Both the position numbers and the translations under genes were made by a program. DNA of 64,000 bases, taken from assembly GCF_002093665.1 (NCBI RefSeq), contig NZ_MRWE01000001.1:1-64000 (forward strand), read 5' to 3'. This stretch comes from Rouxiella badensis. GTDB taxonomy: Bacteria; Pseudomonadota; Gammaproteobacteria; Enterobacterales; Enterobacteriaceae. The notes below the pieces were generated by a model, which saw only the letters and a program-made list of their open reading frames with translations, was not told the DNA's origin and made no database searches. Shown here piece by piece: positions 1 through 9,686 of the stretch (its first letter is position 1; each line of letters begins with the position of its first letter).

Positions 1-99
1 TTAATAAACAAGGTGTTATCGTTATTCACGGGAAGTGGAGCCGCCATCATGGACAAAAGTGCTGAACGCCTGAATATAAATGTTGAATGCAAGACCTAA
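1..99 (+). CDS. Possible C-terminal tail of a gene cut by the left edge
   Basis: Frame 1 is open from the first base to a TAA at 97-99, giving 32 residues that end in NVECKT. No start is visible, and the tail is too short to assign to a family. It would be convergent with the gsi operon. The reading could also be chance, since 32 open codons are not rare. Confidence 0.3.
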   Translation, partial: LINKVLSLFTGSGAAIMDKSAERLNINVECKT

Positions 100-314
100 C
101 GCTTACTGATTGAAAAGTTAAATATCATTTACTAAAAAAGTAGTATTCTTACCCATTATTTATGTCAAATTTACATTTAAAATTTAAGGGTTTTATAAAT
201 AATTTCTATTTCAATTCATTACTTAGATTGAATGCTGTACCTTCCAGACAGGGTTTCTGAAGCGATAGACTATAGAGAGAAAAATAAAATGCCGCTTAAG
301 TATTTGAGTCAGAT

Positions 315-341
315 TTGGGCAAAACAGGCTGCAATGCCCAA
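315..341 (-). other. Stem-loop downstream of gsiD
   Basis: TTGGGCA (315-321) pairs with TGCCCAA (335-341) around a 13-base loop. It sits just past the gsiD stop on the leftward transcript, without a clear T run. It may protect the 3' end or terminate weakly. The 100-355 stretch holds no other gene I can support. Confidence 0.3.
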
Positions 342-355
342 TGAGATAAGGAGTC

Positions 356-1288
356 TTAGTTTTTCAATTTTGGATCCAGCGCGTCCCTCAGACCATCACC
401 TAATAAATTAAACGCCAACACCGTCAAAAATATCGCCAGACTCGGGAAAATGGCTTCGTGCGGCGCCGTGACCATGTCCGCCCGCGCTTCGTTGAGCATT
501 GCACCCCATTCCGGCGTCGGGGGCTGTGCCCCCATGCCGAGAAACGATAGGCTTGCCGCAGTAATAATCGATGTCCCGATGCGCATCGTAAAATACACCA
601 CAATCGAGGACAGCGTACCCGGCAGAATATGGCGAAACAGGATGGTGACATCCGACGCCCCAATGCTGCGCGCAGACTCGATATAAGTTAGCCCTTTCAG
701 CACCAGCGTATTAGCACGCACCAGACGCGCGAAAGCGGGAATGCTGAAAATCGCCACCGCGACAATCACATTGGCCATGCCGTTGCCCATCACCGCTACG
801 ACGGCGATCGCCAGCAGGATACCAGGAAAGGCAAACAGCACGTCGCAGATGCGCATGGTGATTCTGTCCCACCAGCCCTCGTAGTAGCCTGCTATCAGTC
901 CTAACAGGGTACCGATGGCCGCACCGAGGATAACCGACAACACGCCCGCCGCCAGCGAGATCCTCGCCCCCATCAGAATGCGGCTAAAGATATCACGCCC
1001 CAGTGAGTCCACGCCTAACCAGTGCAGCGGCGAGGGCCCTTCGTTCAGCCGATCGTAATCAAAATAATTTTCCGGATCGAACGGCACTAACCAGGGAGCA
1101 AAGGCCGCCGCCGCGATCAACAGGATGACAAACGCGCCCGCTATCAACGCAATATGCTGTTTGCGGAAACGTCGCCAGAATGCGCGCAGCGGCGTACGCA
1201 CCGGCGGCTGGCTCAGGCTTTCTCGAGTTACTAATGGCATGGATGCCAGCGCGGCTTTGCGTCGCCAGTTTTTCATGCGCTCACTCAC
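356..1288 (-). CDS. gsiD: Glutathione ABC transporter permease GsiD
   Basis: Inner-membrane permease of the glutathione importer, a Dpp/Opp-type ABC system. The 310 residues have an N-terminal cytoplasmic stretch of about 45 residues, a first membrane segment at about 47-68, then the BPD_transp_1 core with the EAA-type loop ([20 protein letters not shown]) that contacts the ATPase. E. coli GsiD is close to this length. It is the last gene of the operon; its ATG overlaps the gsiC stop by four bases, which suggests translational coupling. The cytoplasmic N-terminus is typical of the second permease in this family. Confidence 0.93.
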   Translation of the reverse strand: MSERMKNWRRKAALASMPLVTRESLSQPPVRTPLRAFWRRFRKQHIALIAGAFVILLIAAAAFAPWLVPFDPENYFDYDRLNEGPSPLHWLGVDSLGRDIFSRILMGARISLAAGVLSVILGAAIGTLLGLIAGYYEGWWDRITMRICDVLFAFPGILLAIAVVAVMGNGMANVIVAVAIFSIPAFARLVRANTLVLKGLTYIESARSIGASDVTILFRHILPGTLSSIVVYFTMRIGTSIITAASLSFLGMGAQPPTPEWGAMLNEARADMVTAPHEAIFPSLAIFLTVLAFNLLGDGLRDALDPKLKN

Positions 1289-2205
1289 TTATATCGAATT
1301 GAAGGATTGATGACGGCATACAGCATGTCCACCAACAGGTTAATCAGTATGAACTCCAGCGAAAACAGCAGGACCTCCGCCTGTATCACCGGATAGTCGC
1401 GCATCTCGACGGAATCAATCAGTAAGCGTCCCAGTCCCGGCCAGTTAAAGACCTTCTCCACCACGATAGATCCGCCGAGCAGGAAACCAAACTGCAGGCC
1501 CATCATGGTCACCACCGGGATCATCGCGTTGCGAAGCCCGTGCTTAACCACGACCACGGACTCGCGAACCCCTTTGGCCCGCGCGGTGCGCATATAGTCT
1601 TCCTGCATGACCTCGACAAAAGACGCGCGGGTAAAGCGTGCCATGATTGAGGCCACCGCAGCTCCCAGCGTGATTGAGGGTAAAATATAGTTACGCCAGC
1701 CGTCTGCTCCGATAGTCGGTAACCAGCCCAGATTGACGGAAAAAATCTGCATCAACAGCATACCGAGCGCAAAGGCCGGGAACGAAATGCCCGATACGGC
1801 CAAGGCCATGCCCAGACGGTCGGGCCAGCGGTTGCGCCACACGGCGGACACTACGCCAATAATCAGCCCGAAAATCACCGACCACAGCATGCTGGTCAAC
1901 GTTAAATAAAGTGTCGGCATAAAGCGGGACGCTATCTCATCGATAACCGGTCGCTTCGACACCATAGAATGACCAAAATCACCGCGCAGCGCATGGCCGA
2001 AGAAGGTCAGAAACTGCTGCCACAAAGGCTTATCCAGCCCCAGATCCTGACGAACCAGTTCCACCACGCTCTGATCGGCATCTTGCCCGGCCATCATACG
2101 CGCAGGATCACCCGGCAGCAGATGGACAAATAAAAACACCAACACGGCCACGATAAGCAAGGTTGGGATCAGGCCCAGCAGCCGTTTGATAAAATAATTC
2201 AGCAT
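1285..2205 (-). CDS. gsiC: Glutathione ABC transporter permease GsiC
   Basis: Partner permease to GsiD, 306 residues, the usual size. It opens with [13 protein letters not shown] and a membrane segment at about 9-30. The periplasmic domain carries [12 protein letters not shown], and an EAA-loop ([10 protein letters not shown]) precedes the last membrane segments; all are hallmarks of the DppB/OppB/GsiC family. It lies 72 bases after gsiB, and that gap holds a GC-rich stem-loop. It shares the stop/start overlap with gsiD. The ribosome site ahead of its ATG is weak, so expression may be lower than for gsiB. Confidence 0.93.
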   Translation of the reverse strand: MLNYFIKRLLGLIPTLLIVAVLVFLFVHLLPGDPARMMAGQDADQSVVELVRQDLGLDKPLWQQFLTFFGHALRGDFGHSMVSKRPVIDEIASRFMPTLYLTLTSMLWSVIFGLIIGVVSAVWRNRWPDRLGMALAVSGISFPAFALGMLLMQIFSVNLGWLPTIGADGWRNYILPSITLGAAVASIMARFTRASFVEVMQEDYMRTARAKGVRESVVVVKHGLRNAMIPVVTMMGLQFGFLLGGSIVVEKVFNWPGLGRLLIDSVEMRDYPVIQAEVLLFSLEFILINLLVDMLYAVINPSIRYK

Positions 2206-2238
2206 AATAAATGGTTAACTCGATCCATTGGGCCTTCC

Positions 2239-2272
2239 TGCAGTGCCCCGCGCGAAACCACGGGGCATGCAG
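2239..2272 (-). other. Intercistronic GC-rich stem-loop between gsiB and gsiC
   Basis: CTGCA(G)TGCCCCG (2238-2250) pairs with CGGGGCATGCAG (2261-2272) with a one-base bulge. Such stems after a binding-protein gene commonly stabilise the upstream message, so that more binding protein than permease is made. That role is inferred. There is no T run, so full termination is unlikely. Confidence 0.5.
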
Positions 2273-2277
2273 TCATG

Positions 2278-3816
2278 CTATTTCACATCGGCATTATCAA
2301 AGTTGAACGACGTATCCGGCATCACGTAGAAACCGGTCAGACGCTTGTTGCTTGCCGACAGCAGGCGCTCGGTGGCCAGGAATGCCCACGGCGCGTCAGC
2401 CCAGATATGGTCCTGTGCATCTTTATACAGCTTGGCCTTAGCGGCTTTGTCGGTGGTATTCAGCGCATCGCTGAGATCTTTGTCGACCTGAGGATTGCTG
2501 TAGAAAGCGGTGTTAAACTGCTTCGGCGGTGCAGACTGCGTTGCAAACAGCGGCGTCAGCGCCCAGTCAGCTTCTCCCGTTGAAGCTGACCAGCCGGTAT
2601 AGAACATCCGCAGACCCGACTCCTTCTGGCCTACGTTTTCAACCTGAGCCGCACGTTGCGCGGCGTCAAACGCGGTCACGGTTACCTTGATACCGACCTG
2701 CGCCAGCTGCTGCTGAGTGAACTGCAACACCTTCTGAGCAGTGCTCGAGTTGTGCGATGACCACAGCGTGGTGGTGAAACCGTTCGGATAACCAGCCTCT
2801 TTCAGCAGCTCGCGCGCCTTGGCCGGGTCGTAAGGCCATGGCTGATACTTAGCCGAATATTCGATGCTTGCAGGCAGTGGGCCTTCGGCAGGCACGGCGT
2901 AACCGGCAAACGCCACTTTGATCAGCGCCTGCTTGTTGATGGCATAGTTAATCGCCTGACGCACCTTCAGATTATCAAACGGCTTTTGCGTCACGTTGAA
3001 GCTGATATAACGCTGTAGGATCGACGGCGAGGTCACCAGCTGCAGCTTGCTGTTTTTCTCCAGCAGCGCCGCCTGCTCGTAAGGCACCGGATAGGCTAAA
3101 TCCGCCTCGCCGGTTTGCAGCATCGCGGCGCGAGTGTTGTTATCGACGACCGGACGCCAGGTGATGGTATCCAGCTTTGGCTCACCCTTCTTCCAGTAGC
3201 CGTCAAATTTCTTCACCTTGACGAAGTCGGTCTGGTTCCACTGATCGAGGGTATAAGGGCCGGTTCCGACCGGATGGAAGCCAATGTCCTTGCCGTATTT
3301 CGTCAATGCAGCAGGGGAAATCATCACCGCAGAGGGGTGTGCCAGGTTATTGATAAAAGCGGAGAATGGCGCTTTCAGCACGATTTTAACCGTGGTCGCG
3401 TCGACAACCTCGGTTTTGGCGATCATTTTGAACAGGTTGTAGCGCTTGAGGTGGCTGTCAGGATTGCTGGCGCGATCGAGGTTAACTTTCACCGCCTGTG
3501 CGTTGAAATCGGTGCCGTCCTGGAACTTGATGCCCGGATGCAGCTTGATGGTGTAGGTCAGGCCATCCTGACTCACGGTGTAGCTGTCGGCCAGCACGTT
3601 GACCAACTTCATATCTTTATCAAAGCCGAACAGGCCCTGATAGAAGGATTTTGCCACCGCCTGAGAGAGCGTATCGTTGGCGTCATAAGGGTCAAGCGAG
3701 GTGAAATTTGAACCGACCGCAATCACTACGTCCTTCGCTGCCCAGGCCGAGCCGGAAGCCATCGCGCTGACCATTAAGGTCGCCAGAACGGCCTTGCGCA
3801 CCATTTTCTGCTTCAT
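2278..3816 (-). CDS. gsiB: Glutathione-binding periplasmic protein GsiB
   Basis: Periplasmic solute-binding protein (SBP_bac_5 family) that delivers glutathione to GsiCD. I chose the ATG at 3816: it has AAGGAAAT at proper spacing and gives 512 residues, the E. coli length. The frame remains open 20 codons further upstream, but that would bury the signal peptide. The signal peptide ([11 protein letters not shown]...SGSAWA) should be cut near residue 26. The family's N-terminal pattern ([18 protein letters not shown]) is present. The gene lies between gsiA and gsiC, and the stem-loop after it probably favours its higher expression. Confidence 0.94.
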   Translation of the reverse strand: MKQKMVRKAVLATLMVSAMASGSAWAAKDVVIAVGSNFTSLDPYDANDTLSQAVAKSFYQGLFGFDKDMKLVNVLADSYTVSQDGLTYTIKLHPGIKFQDGTDFNAQAVKVNLDRASNPDSHLKRYNLFKMIAKTEVVDATTVKIVLKAPFSAFINNLAHPSAVMISPAALTKYGKDIGFHPVGTGPYTLDQWNQTDFVKVKKFDGYWKKGEPKLDTITWRPVVDNNTRAAMLQTGEADLAYPVPYEQAALLEKNSKLQLVTSPSILQRYISFNVTQKPFDNLKVRQAINYAINKQALIKVAFAGYAVPAEGPLPASIEYSAKYQPWPYDPAKARELLKEAGYPNGFTTTLWSSHNSSTAQKVLQFTQQQLAQVGIKVTVTAFDAAQRAAQVENVGQKESGLRMFYTGWSASTGEADWALTPLFATQSAPPKQFNTAFYSNPQVDKDLSDALNTTDKAAKAKLYKDAQDHIWADAPWAFLATERLLSASNKRLTGFYVMPDTSFNFDNADVK

Positions 3817-3872
3817 ACTGATTTCCTTTACCTTAGATTTATAAAAGACCCTGTAGAGGTACCCTTCGACTG

Positions 3873-5789
3873 TCAATAAACGCTGGCAATGGTATGACGG
3901 GCAACATAGTGCCCCTCAGAGACACGCACCAGCGGTGCAATAATAGGTTCATCGCCAATCGGGCGGATGGGGCTTGGAATTTCGTCCACCAGCAGCGCCT
4001 GCTCGGCGCGTCGATGGGAGGGATCGGCCACCGGCACGGCGGCCATCAACTTGCGGGTGTAGGGATGCTGTGGATTCTCGAATACCGCCGCACGCGGCCC
4101 TATTTCCACAATCTGCCCCAGATACATCACCGCAACGCGATGGCTGATGCGCTCCACGACCGCCATATCATGAGAAATAAACAGAAACGCGATGCCGAAC
4201 TCTTTCTGTAAATCCATTAATAAATTGACAATTTGCGCCTGAATGGAGACGTCCAGCGCCGAGACCGACTCATCGGCGATAACCACCTTGGGGTTCAGCG
4301 CCAGCGCACGCGCGATACAGATTCGTTGCCTTTGGCCACCGGAAAACTCGTGCGGATAACGATCGGCGTGTTCAGGGAGCAGCCCGACCCGCTCGAGTAG
4401 CCAGGCGACGCGCGCTCTGGCCTCCTGCCGGGTGCCAATCTTATGCACCAATAGCGGTTCCATAATCGAATAACCGACGGTCAACCGTGGGTCGAGCGAG
4501 GCGTAAGGGTCTTGAAAAATGAACTGAATGTCACGACGAAGGTGCTGTAATGCGGCACCGGAAAGCTGCCCGGCATGCTCGCCGTCAAACACCGTTTTAC
4601 CGTTGAAAATCACCGACCCGCTCTGGCTTTCGACCAACCTTAACAGCGAACGGCCGGTGGTGGATTTACCACAGCCCGACTCTCCCACCAGCGCCAGTGT
4701 CTCGCCGGGATAGAGGTCAAAACTGACCTTTTCCACCGCATGCACGTAGCGGGTTACGCGATTAAAGAGGCCGCTGCGCAGCGGAAAGCGCGTGACCAGA
4801 TTGCGCACCTGCAAAATGGGAGGGGCACCGGGAACGAGCGTTGACTGCGTCAGCCCAGCGTCAGGGGGAGCAAGAGGATCTTCGACGACATTGAGCAGCG
4901 GGAAACGCGCAGGCAGCTGCGTTCCCTTCATCGCCCCAAGCCTCGGTACGGCCGCCAACAGGGCGCGGGTGTAGGAGTGCTGCGGGGTATGGAAAACGCG
5001 GCTCACGTCGCCCGTTTCGACGTTTTCCCCCTTGTACATGACCAGCACGCGGTCGGCGATTTCAGCGACGACGCCCATGTCATGGGTGATAAAAATCACC
5101 GCCATCTGCATCTCTTTTTGCAATACGCGGATGAGTTGCAGAATCTGCGCCTGAATGGTGACATCCAGCGCGGTGGTGGGTTCGTCAGCAATCAGCAAAG
5201 CCGGTTTGCACGACAGCGCCATGGCGATCATCACCCGCTGACGCATGCCGCCCGAGAGCTGGTGCGGATAGCTATCGAGGATATTTTTCGCCTGTGGGAT
5301 ACGCACCAGTTCCAGCATACGCAGCGCCTCTGCGCGAGCGGCCGCATGGCTCATGCCCTGATGCAGGCGAATCGACTCGGCAATCTGTTCCCCGACCGGA
5401 AACACCGGATTCAGCGAAGTCATCGGCTCCTGGAAAATCATCGCCATGTCCGCACCGCGCAGTCTGCGCATCTCGGACTGGCGTGCGGCGGTCAGGTCAA
5501 TCACCTCACCCTTGCGGCGTCGAAAAAGGATTTTACCCTGATGGAGTACGCCACCGCCCTGCTCCACCAGACGCATTAAGGCCAGCGAGGTGACAGACTT
5601 TCCGGAACCAGATTCGCCGACGATAGCCAGCGTCTCACCGCGATTAACCTCGAAGCTGAGGTCACGCACTGCGTCAATGGCCTGCCCTTCATGCTCGAAA
5701 CGGACGCTAAGATTACGTACCGACAGCACCTTTTCATCCGGCAAGGTCGGCACAGACAACGGCGAGGATTGAGAAATAATCTGGCTCAC
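3873..5789 (-). CDS. gsiA: Glutathione import ATP-binding protein GsiA
   Basis: Fused double ATPase powering GsiCD, 638 residues. The first cassette has Walker A GESGSGKS near residue 58 and signature LSGGMRQR. The second has Walker A GESGCGKS and signature FSGGQRQR. Each ends in an oligopeptide-transporter C-terminal region ([20 protein letters not shown]). I prefer the GTG at 5789, since AAGGAG lies five bases ahead; a TTG one codon earlier sits too close to that site. It follows iaaA by 56 bases and precedes gsiB, matching the E. coli order iaaA-gsiABCD. Confidence 0.94.
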   Translation of the reverse strand: MSQIISQSSPLSVPTLPDEKVLSVRNLSVRFEHEGQAIDAVRDLSFEVNRGETLAIVGESGSGKSVTSLALMRLVEQGGGVLHQGKILFRRRKGEVIDLTAARQSEMRRLRGADMAMIFQEPMTSLNPVFPVGEQIAESIRLHQGMSHAAARAEALRMLELVRIPQAKNILDSYPHQLSGGMRQRVMIAMALSCKPALLIADEPTTALDVTIQAQILQLIRVLQKEMQMAVIFITHDMGVVAEIADRVLVMYKGENVETGDVSRVFHTPQHSYTRALLAAVPRLGAMKGTQLPARFPLLNVVEDPLAPPDAGLTQSTLVPGAPPILQVRNLVTRFPLRSGLFNRVTRYVHAVEKVSFDLYPGETLALVGESGCGKSTTGRSLLRLVESQSGSVIFNGKTVFDGEHAGQLSGAALQHLRRDIQFIFQDPYASLDPRLTVGYSIMEPLLVHKIGTRQEARARVAWLLERVGLLPEHADRYPHEFSGGQRQRICIARALALNPKVVIADESVSALDVSIQAQIVNLLMDLQKEFGIAFLFISHDMAVVERISHRVAVMYLGQIVEIGPRAAVFENPQHPYTRKLMAAVPVADPSHRRAEQALLVDEIPSPIRPIGDEPIIAPLVRVSEGHYVARHTIASVY

Positions 5790-5845
5790 CAAGACTCCTT
5801 AAAATTTACGGCTCCCTGAATACTTTTGCTGCAACATAAGGAGAC

Positions 5846-6844
5846 TTATCGATAAATAGCGACCTGCGGAGACTGGCCGACGTAGGCAAAACCGCGATAC
5901 ATGCCTTCACTGTTAAACGGCAGGCAGACGTTGCCGAAACGGTCGATAGCAATCATGCCGCCGGACCCGCCCAGCGCGCCGATTTTTTCCATGACCACTT
6001 TGTCGGTGGCCTGTTGCAGCGTCATGCCCGCATAGTCAATCAGCGCCGCCACGTCGTAGGCTGCCACGGTGCGCATAAATACTTCGCCAGTGCCGGTGCT
6101 GGAAATAGCGACCGTCTGGTTACTAGCGTAGCAGCCAGCGCCGATGATAGGCGTGTCGCCGACGCGTCCGGCCTGTTTATTGGTCATACCGCCGGTCGAC
6201 GTTGCTGCTGCCAGATTACCCAAAGAATCCAGCGCCACGGCACCCACGGTGCCAAATTTGCGATCGGGATCCAAAGGATCGTCCGGCGCTGTCGCATTGA
6301 GCGTCGCCGCGTCGTGATCCAGCATGACGCCTTCACTGGCTCTGGCACGCATCAGCTGATCGTAACGTTCCTGGGTATAGAAATAGTCGGCAGAGACAAT
6401 TTCCTGCCCATGCTCGCGGGCAAACGTTTCCGCGCCTGCGCCGGTAAACAGCACGTGCGGGCTTTCTTCCATGACCTTTCTGGCGGTCAGGATAGGGTTA
6501 CGGATGTGGCTCACGCAGCTCACCGCGCCGGAGTCGAGCGTGCGGCCGTCCATGATGCAGGCGTCTAGTTCATGCGTGCCCTGATGGGTCATGACTGCGC
6601 CCGTCCCGGCGTTGAATAAAGGACACTCTTCAAGCAGGCGCACCGCTTCTGTTACCGCGTCGAGTGCGCTGCCGCCCGCCGCCAAAATGGCCTGACCGCT
6701 GCTGACAATCCGCTCCAGCGCCTGCAAATAGAGACGTTCTTTCTCCGGACTCATCGCCTTACGGGTGATGGCACCCGCACCGCCGTGAATAGCAATAGCC
6801 GCAGCGGGCTTTTCATTAACAGCAGTTGGAATTGTTGTGCTCAT
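5846..6844 (-). CDS. iaaA: Isoaspartyl peptidase/L-asparaginase IaaA
   Basis: N-terminal nucleophile hydrolase that cleaves beta-aspartyl dipeptides and hydrolyses asparagine. The 332 residues contain the autocleavage site: the nucleophile is Thr199 in FGTVGAVALD, so the precursor splits into alpha and beta chains there. The downstream ATSTGGMTNK motif is the substrate-binding strand. E. coli EcAIII is about ten residues shorter at the N-terminus. It leads the operon with gsiABCD; coupling glutathione uptake to a peptidase is the arrangement known in E. coli. Confidence 0.94.
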   Translation of the reverse strand: MSTTIPTAVNEKPAAAIAIHGGAGAITRKAMSPEKERLYLQALERIVSSGQAILAAGGSALDAVTEAVRLLEECPLFNAGTGAVMTHQGTHELDACIMDGRTLDSGAVSCVSHIRNPILTARKVMEESPHVLFTGAGAETFAREHGQEIVSADYFYTQERYDQLMRARASEGVMLDHDAATLNATAPDDPLDPDRKFGTVGAVALDSLGNLAAATSTGGMTNKQAGRVGDTPIIGAGCYASNQTVAISSTGTGEVFMRTVAAYDVAALIDYAGMTLQQATDKVVMEKIGALGGSGGMIAIDRFGNVCLPFNSEGMYRGFAYVGQSPQVAIYR

Positions 6845-6897
6845 GTCATGCGCTCTTGGAGCCGAGAAGGCCGTATAAAGAATAATCGAGAATTTTG

Positions 6898-6926
6898 ACT
6901 ATATTTAGCCGGTCAGCGTATGTAAA
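6898..6926 (-). promoter_or_regulatory. Sigma70-type promoter for iaaA-gsiABCD
   Basis: Read leftward, TTTACA (6926-6921) is followed by exactly 17 bases and TATAGT (6903-6898). This near-consensus promoter is placed about 50 bases before the iaaA ATG. The rest of the 6845-7013 gap shows nothing else definite. Confidence 0.7.
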
Positions 6927-7013
6927 GCTGAAAATGAAATCCAGCCTCATGACGCTAATTGCTTAGAATATTTATAGAAATTTAGTCAGGAGATCGAATA
7001 ACGAAAGGGGTAA

Positions 7014-7049
7014 ACAAAAAAAGGAAAATCAGCCACGCTGATTTTCCTT
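7014..7049 (-). terminator. Rho-independent terminator of the small DeoR-type gene
   Basis: A perfect 13-base inverted repeat, AAGGAAAATCAGC (7021-7033) and its complement (7037-7049), has a three-base loop. On the leftward strand it is followed by a run of T (the A run at 7015-7022 of the given strand). It closes the transcript of the HTH gene at 7067 and insulates iaaA. Confidence 0.8.
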
Positions 7050-7066
7050 CTCTATATTGCGGGTGT

Positions 7067-7300
7067 TCAGCTGTGTGAGACGCGCTGCAAGCTGTTTATC
7101 CAACCGTACGAAGGCGGTGGATCTACACGACGTGCCCGACCATGGCGGCGCTGAATCAATCCTTTGTCTTGCATTTCGTTTAAGTCACGGCGAATCGTTT
7201 CCAGACTCACCTCTAACCAAAGCGCTAACTCGTTAACCTGAACTACCTCATGCTGATCCACCAGTTTCAGGATAGCCTGATGGCGGTTTTTTTTCATCAC
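7067..7300 (-). CDS. Stand-alone DeoR-type helix-turn-helix protein
   Basis: A 77-residue protein that is essentially only the DNA-binding domain of the DeoR/GlpR family. Residues 5-58 (NRHQAILKLVDQHEVVQVNE, then SLETIRRDLNEMQDKGLI and RRHGRA) match the usual N-terminal winged helix. Family members are normally about 250 residues with a sugar-phosphate sensor domain, which is absent; a 20-residue tail ends in QRVSHS. Its own terminator follows and a consensus CRP site lies just upstream, so it looks like a maintained small gene rather than fresh debris. Truncation of an ancestral regulator is the alternative. Its targets are unknown. Confidence 0.75.
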   Translation of the reverse strand: MMKKNRHQAILKLVDQHEVVQVNELALWLEVSLETIRRDLNEMQDKGLIQRRHGRARRVDPPPSYGWINSLQRVSHS

Positions 7301-7331
7301 GATGTAACTCCAGATGCAGAAGACAATTTAG

Positions 7332-7347
7332 TGTGATAGCAGTCACA
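7332..7347. promoter_or_regulatory. CRP-cAMP site
   Basis: TGTGA-TAGCAG-TCACA matches the CRP consensus in both half-sites with the required six-base spacer. Its centre is about 40 bases before the ATG of the small DeoR-type gene and about 280 before moeA. It most likely controls the small gene. Confidence 0.75.
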
Positions 7348-7384
7348 AAAAAGCGTGTAATCATACGACGGATCGGCAATCATT

Positions 7385-7423
7385 TTTGCGATCGATCTCA
7401 TTCTTTTAGAATGTTTTCGCAAA
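7385..7423. promoter_or_regulatory. Nested dyads in the moeA upstream region
   Basis: CATTCT-TTT-AGAATG (7399-7413) is a perfect palindrome. It is flanked by the inverted pair TTTGCGA (7385-7391) and TCGCAAA (7417-7423). The arrangement looks like an operator, perhaps for the adjacent HTH protein, but no known consensus was recognised. The rest of the 318-base gap is AT-rich with no gene seen. Confidence 0.4.
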
Positions 7424-7618
7424 TTTTTCATTCTAAATAAACTTTTTTAATGCCGATTTCTGCTAATGCTGCCCGGCTTTACGCAGAGTTAATGCTCTGG
7501 CGTTAGTTTGGGGGTGAGTGTTTTTCTCTGGCATAATAAAAAGAGTGTTTTGTCACTTTGACCGGCGCACCTCGCATGCAGCCCTGCAGTCGTTAGCCGG
7601 TAATAAAAGGGTTTAATA

Positions 7619-8863
7619 ATGGAAAATACGTTCACTTCAGGCCTGATTTCTCTGCAGGAAGCGCTGGATAAAATGCTCGCGCAGACCGCGCCGCTGACAA
7701 ATGCCGCCACCGAATGGCTCCCTTTGACCGAATCCGCAGGTCGTATTACCGCCAGTCCGGTTCGCTCCCCCATTTTTGTCCCGCCGTTCGACAACTCGGC
7801 GATGGACGGCTATGCCCTGCGTCGCAGCGAATTTAGCGCCGACAAAATCTTCCCCGTTGCTGGCAAAGCCTTTGCCGGTGCTCCCTTCTCCGGCGAATGG
7901 CCTGCGGGGAGCTGCATCCGCATCATGACCGGCGCACAGATTCCTGAAGGCGCCGATGCGGTGGTTATGCAGGAAGAGGCTGAGGTTACCGACGCCGGTG
8001 TACGTTTCACCGCGCAGATCGAAGCCGGTCAAAATATTCGCCTCATCGGTGACGATATTCGTGAAGGACAGGAAGTCCTGGAAGCGGGTGTGAGACTCGG
8101 AGTGGCGCATCTGCCGCTCCTGGCCTCGCTCGGTATCGAAAAAGTTGAGGTAAACCGTCGCCTGAAGGTTGCCGTTTTCTCTACCGGTGACGAGCTACAG
8201 CCTGTCGGTACGCCATTGCAGGAAGGTCAAATCTACGACACCAACCGTTTCGCGGTGCATTTGATGCTCGACCAGCTGGGATGTGAGGTGCTGGATCTCG
8301 GTATTATCCGCGACTGCCCCGTTGCCCTGCGCCGCGCCTTTGAGCAGGCCGACGACTTTGCCGACTTAGTCATTAGCAGCGGCGGAGTGTCGGTGGGTGA
8401 AGCGGATTACACCAAAACGATGCTCGACGAGCTCGGTGAAATTGGTTTCTGGAAGCTGGCCATCAAGCCAGGTAAACCCTTTGCCTTCGGTAAGCTGAAA
8501 AACGCCTGGTTCTGCGGTCTGCCGGGTAATCCGGTCTCGGCCGTGCTGACCTTTTATCAGCTGGTACAGCCACTCATCGCCCAACTCTCGGCGCAGAGCG
8601 ACTGGCGTCTGCCGCCGCGCCTGCGTGCCAGAGCGGCAACTCGTTTCAAGAAAACGCCGGGACGCCTCGATTTCCAGCGTGCCGTTTTCAACCATAACGC
8701 TCAAGGCGAGCTGGAAGCGTACACCACCGGACCGCAGGGCTCGCACGTGTTCAGTTCCTACAGCCTGGCAAACTGCTTTGTGGTACTTGAACGCGAGCGC
8801 GGTGACGTCGCTGTAGGAGAATGGGTTGAGGTTGAGCCTTTCAACGCGCTGTTAAAGGAATAA
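7619..8863 (+). CDS. moeA: Molybdopterin molybdenumtransferase MoeA
   Basis: Inserts molybdate into adenylylated molybdopterin, the last common step of molybdenum cofactor synthesis. Length is 414 residues, close to E. coli's 411. Visible are [11 protein letters not shown] near residue 56 with the conserved Asp, TGDELQPVG in the MPT-binding domain, [10 protein letters not shown], and the GLPGNPVSA loop. The ATG at 7619 follows AAAAGGG. The stop is one base before the moeB ATG, so the two are co-transcribed as in E. coli. The cofactor serves, among others, the Tat-exported enzyme at 27968 in this window. Confidence 0.96.
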   Translation: MENTFTSGLISLQEALDKMLAQTAPLTNAATEWLPLTESAGRITASPVRSPIFVPPFDNSAMDGYALRRSEFSADKIFPVAGKAFAGAPFSGEWPAGSCIRIMTGAQIPEGADAVVMQEEAEVTDAGVRFTAQIEAGQNIRLIGDDIREGQEVLEAGVRLGVAHLPLLASLGIEKVEVNRRLKVAVFSTGDELQPVGTPLQEGQIYDTNRFAVHLMLDQLGCEVLDLGIIRDCPVALRRAFEQADDFADLVISSGGVSVGEADYTKTMLDELGEIGFWKLAIKPGKPFAFGKLKNAWFCGLPGNPVSAVLTFYQLVQPLIAQLSAQSDWRLPPRLRARAATRFKKTPGRLDFQRAVFNHNAQGELEAYTTGPQGSHVFSSYSLANCFVVLERERGDVAVGEWVEVEPFNALLKE

Positions 8864-8864
8864 A

Positions 8865-9623
8865 ATGATGACGCTGCCTGAACTGAGCGACGCCGAGACG
8901 CTGCGCTATAACCGCCAGATAGTGCTGCGCGGCTTTGATTTCGACGGGCAGGAAAAGCTCAAGGCCAGCCGTGCGCTGGTGGTCGGACTCGGTGGGCTAG
9001 GCTGTGCAGCCGCGCAGTATCTGGCCGCTGCCGGTATCGGTGCCCTCACCCTGCTCGATTTCGACAGCGTCTCGCTTTCCAATCTGCAACGCCAAACGCT
9101 GCACAGCGATGCGCGCATCGGCATGAAAAAAGTGGCCTCGGCAGCCATCGCGCTGGCGGCAGTGAATCCGCACGTCAGTTTGCAGCAAATCGACCAACGG
9201 CTTGAATCGGACGCGCTACTCGCGCTGATAGGCGAATGCGACGTGGTGCTCGACTGCACCGATAACGTCGCCACGCGTAATCAGTTGAACCAGGCCTGCT
9301 TTCAGCTCAAAAAGCCGCTGGTGTCCGGCGCGGCCATCCGTATGGAAGGGCAGATAAGCGTCTTCACCTATCGCGATGACGAGCCATGTTACCGCTGCCT
9401 GAGCCGGTTGTTTGGCGAAGAAGCGCTAACCTGCGTCGAGGCGGGCGTCATGGCCCCGCTGGTCGGCACCATCGGCAGTTTACAGGCGATGGAGAGTATT
9501 AAGCTGCTGACCGGCTATGGGGAAATCAAAAGCGGAAGGCTGCTAATGTTTGACGCCATGACGCTACAGTTTCGTGAAATGAAACTGCCAAAAAATCCGC
9601 GCTGCGACGTTTGCGGGCAATAG
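8865..9623 (+). CDS. moeB: Molybdopterin-synthase adenylyltransferase MoeB
   Basis: E1-like enzyme that adenylates the C-terminus of MoaD so that sulfur can be loaded for dithiolene formation. It has 252 residues, with the nucleotide-binding GLGGLGCAAA at about 41-50, the NLQRQTL helix carrying the conserved Arg, and DCTDN. Two zinc-binding Cys pairs, CYRC and CDVC, are present; the second is near the C-terminus. The start is ATG-ATG; either codon could serve, since AAAGGA precedes both. It ends at a strong bidirectional terminator shared with ybiT. Confidence 0.95.
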   Translation: MMTLPELSDAETLRYNRQIVLRGFDFDGQEKLKASRALVVGLGGLGCAAAQYLAAAGIGALTLLDFDSVSLSNLQRQTLHSDARIGMKKVASAAIALAAVNPHVSLQQIDQRLESDALLALIGECDVVLDCTDNVATRNQLNQACFQLKKPLVSGAAIRMEGQISVFTYRDDEPCYRCLSRLFGEEALTCVEAGVMAPLVGTIGSLQAMESIKLLTGYGEIKSGRLLMFDAMTLQFREMKLPKNPRCDVCGQ

Positions 9624-9630
9624 TGGAGAC

Positions 9631-9665
9631 AAAAAAAGCCGGTCACAGAATGACCGGCCTTTCTA
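9631..9665. terminator. Bidirectional terminator between moeB and ybiT
   Basis: GCCGGTCA (9638-9645) pairs with TGACCGGC (9651-9658) around CAGAA. On the leftward strand seven T follow, a strong end for ybiT. On the rightward strand CTTTCTATT follows, a weaker end for moeB. Confidence 0.85.
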
Positions 9666-9686
9666 TTGGCACAACAACCTGATTGA

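Noticed and set aside
289-411. 40-codon frame starting at an ATG with a purine-rich leader
   Set aside because: It runs into the 3' end of gsiD on the opposite strand and shows no recognisable protein features.
4977-5579. 200-codon open frame opposite gsiA
   Set aside because: It is a shadow of the ATPase coding strand, with no family features.
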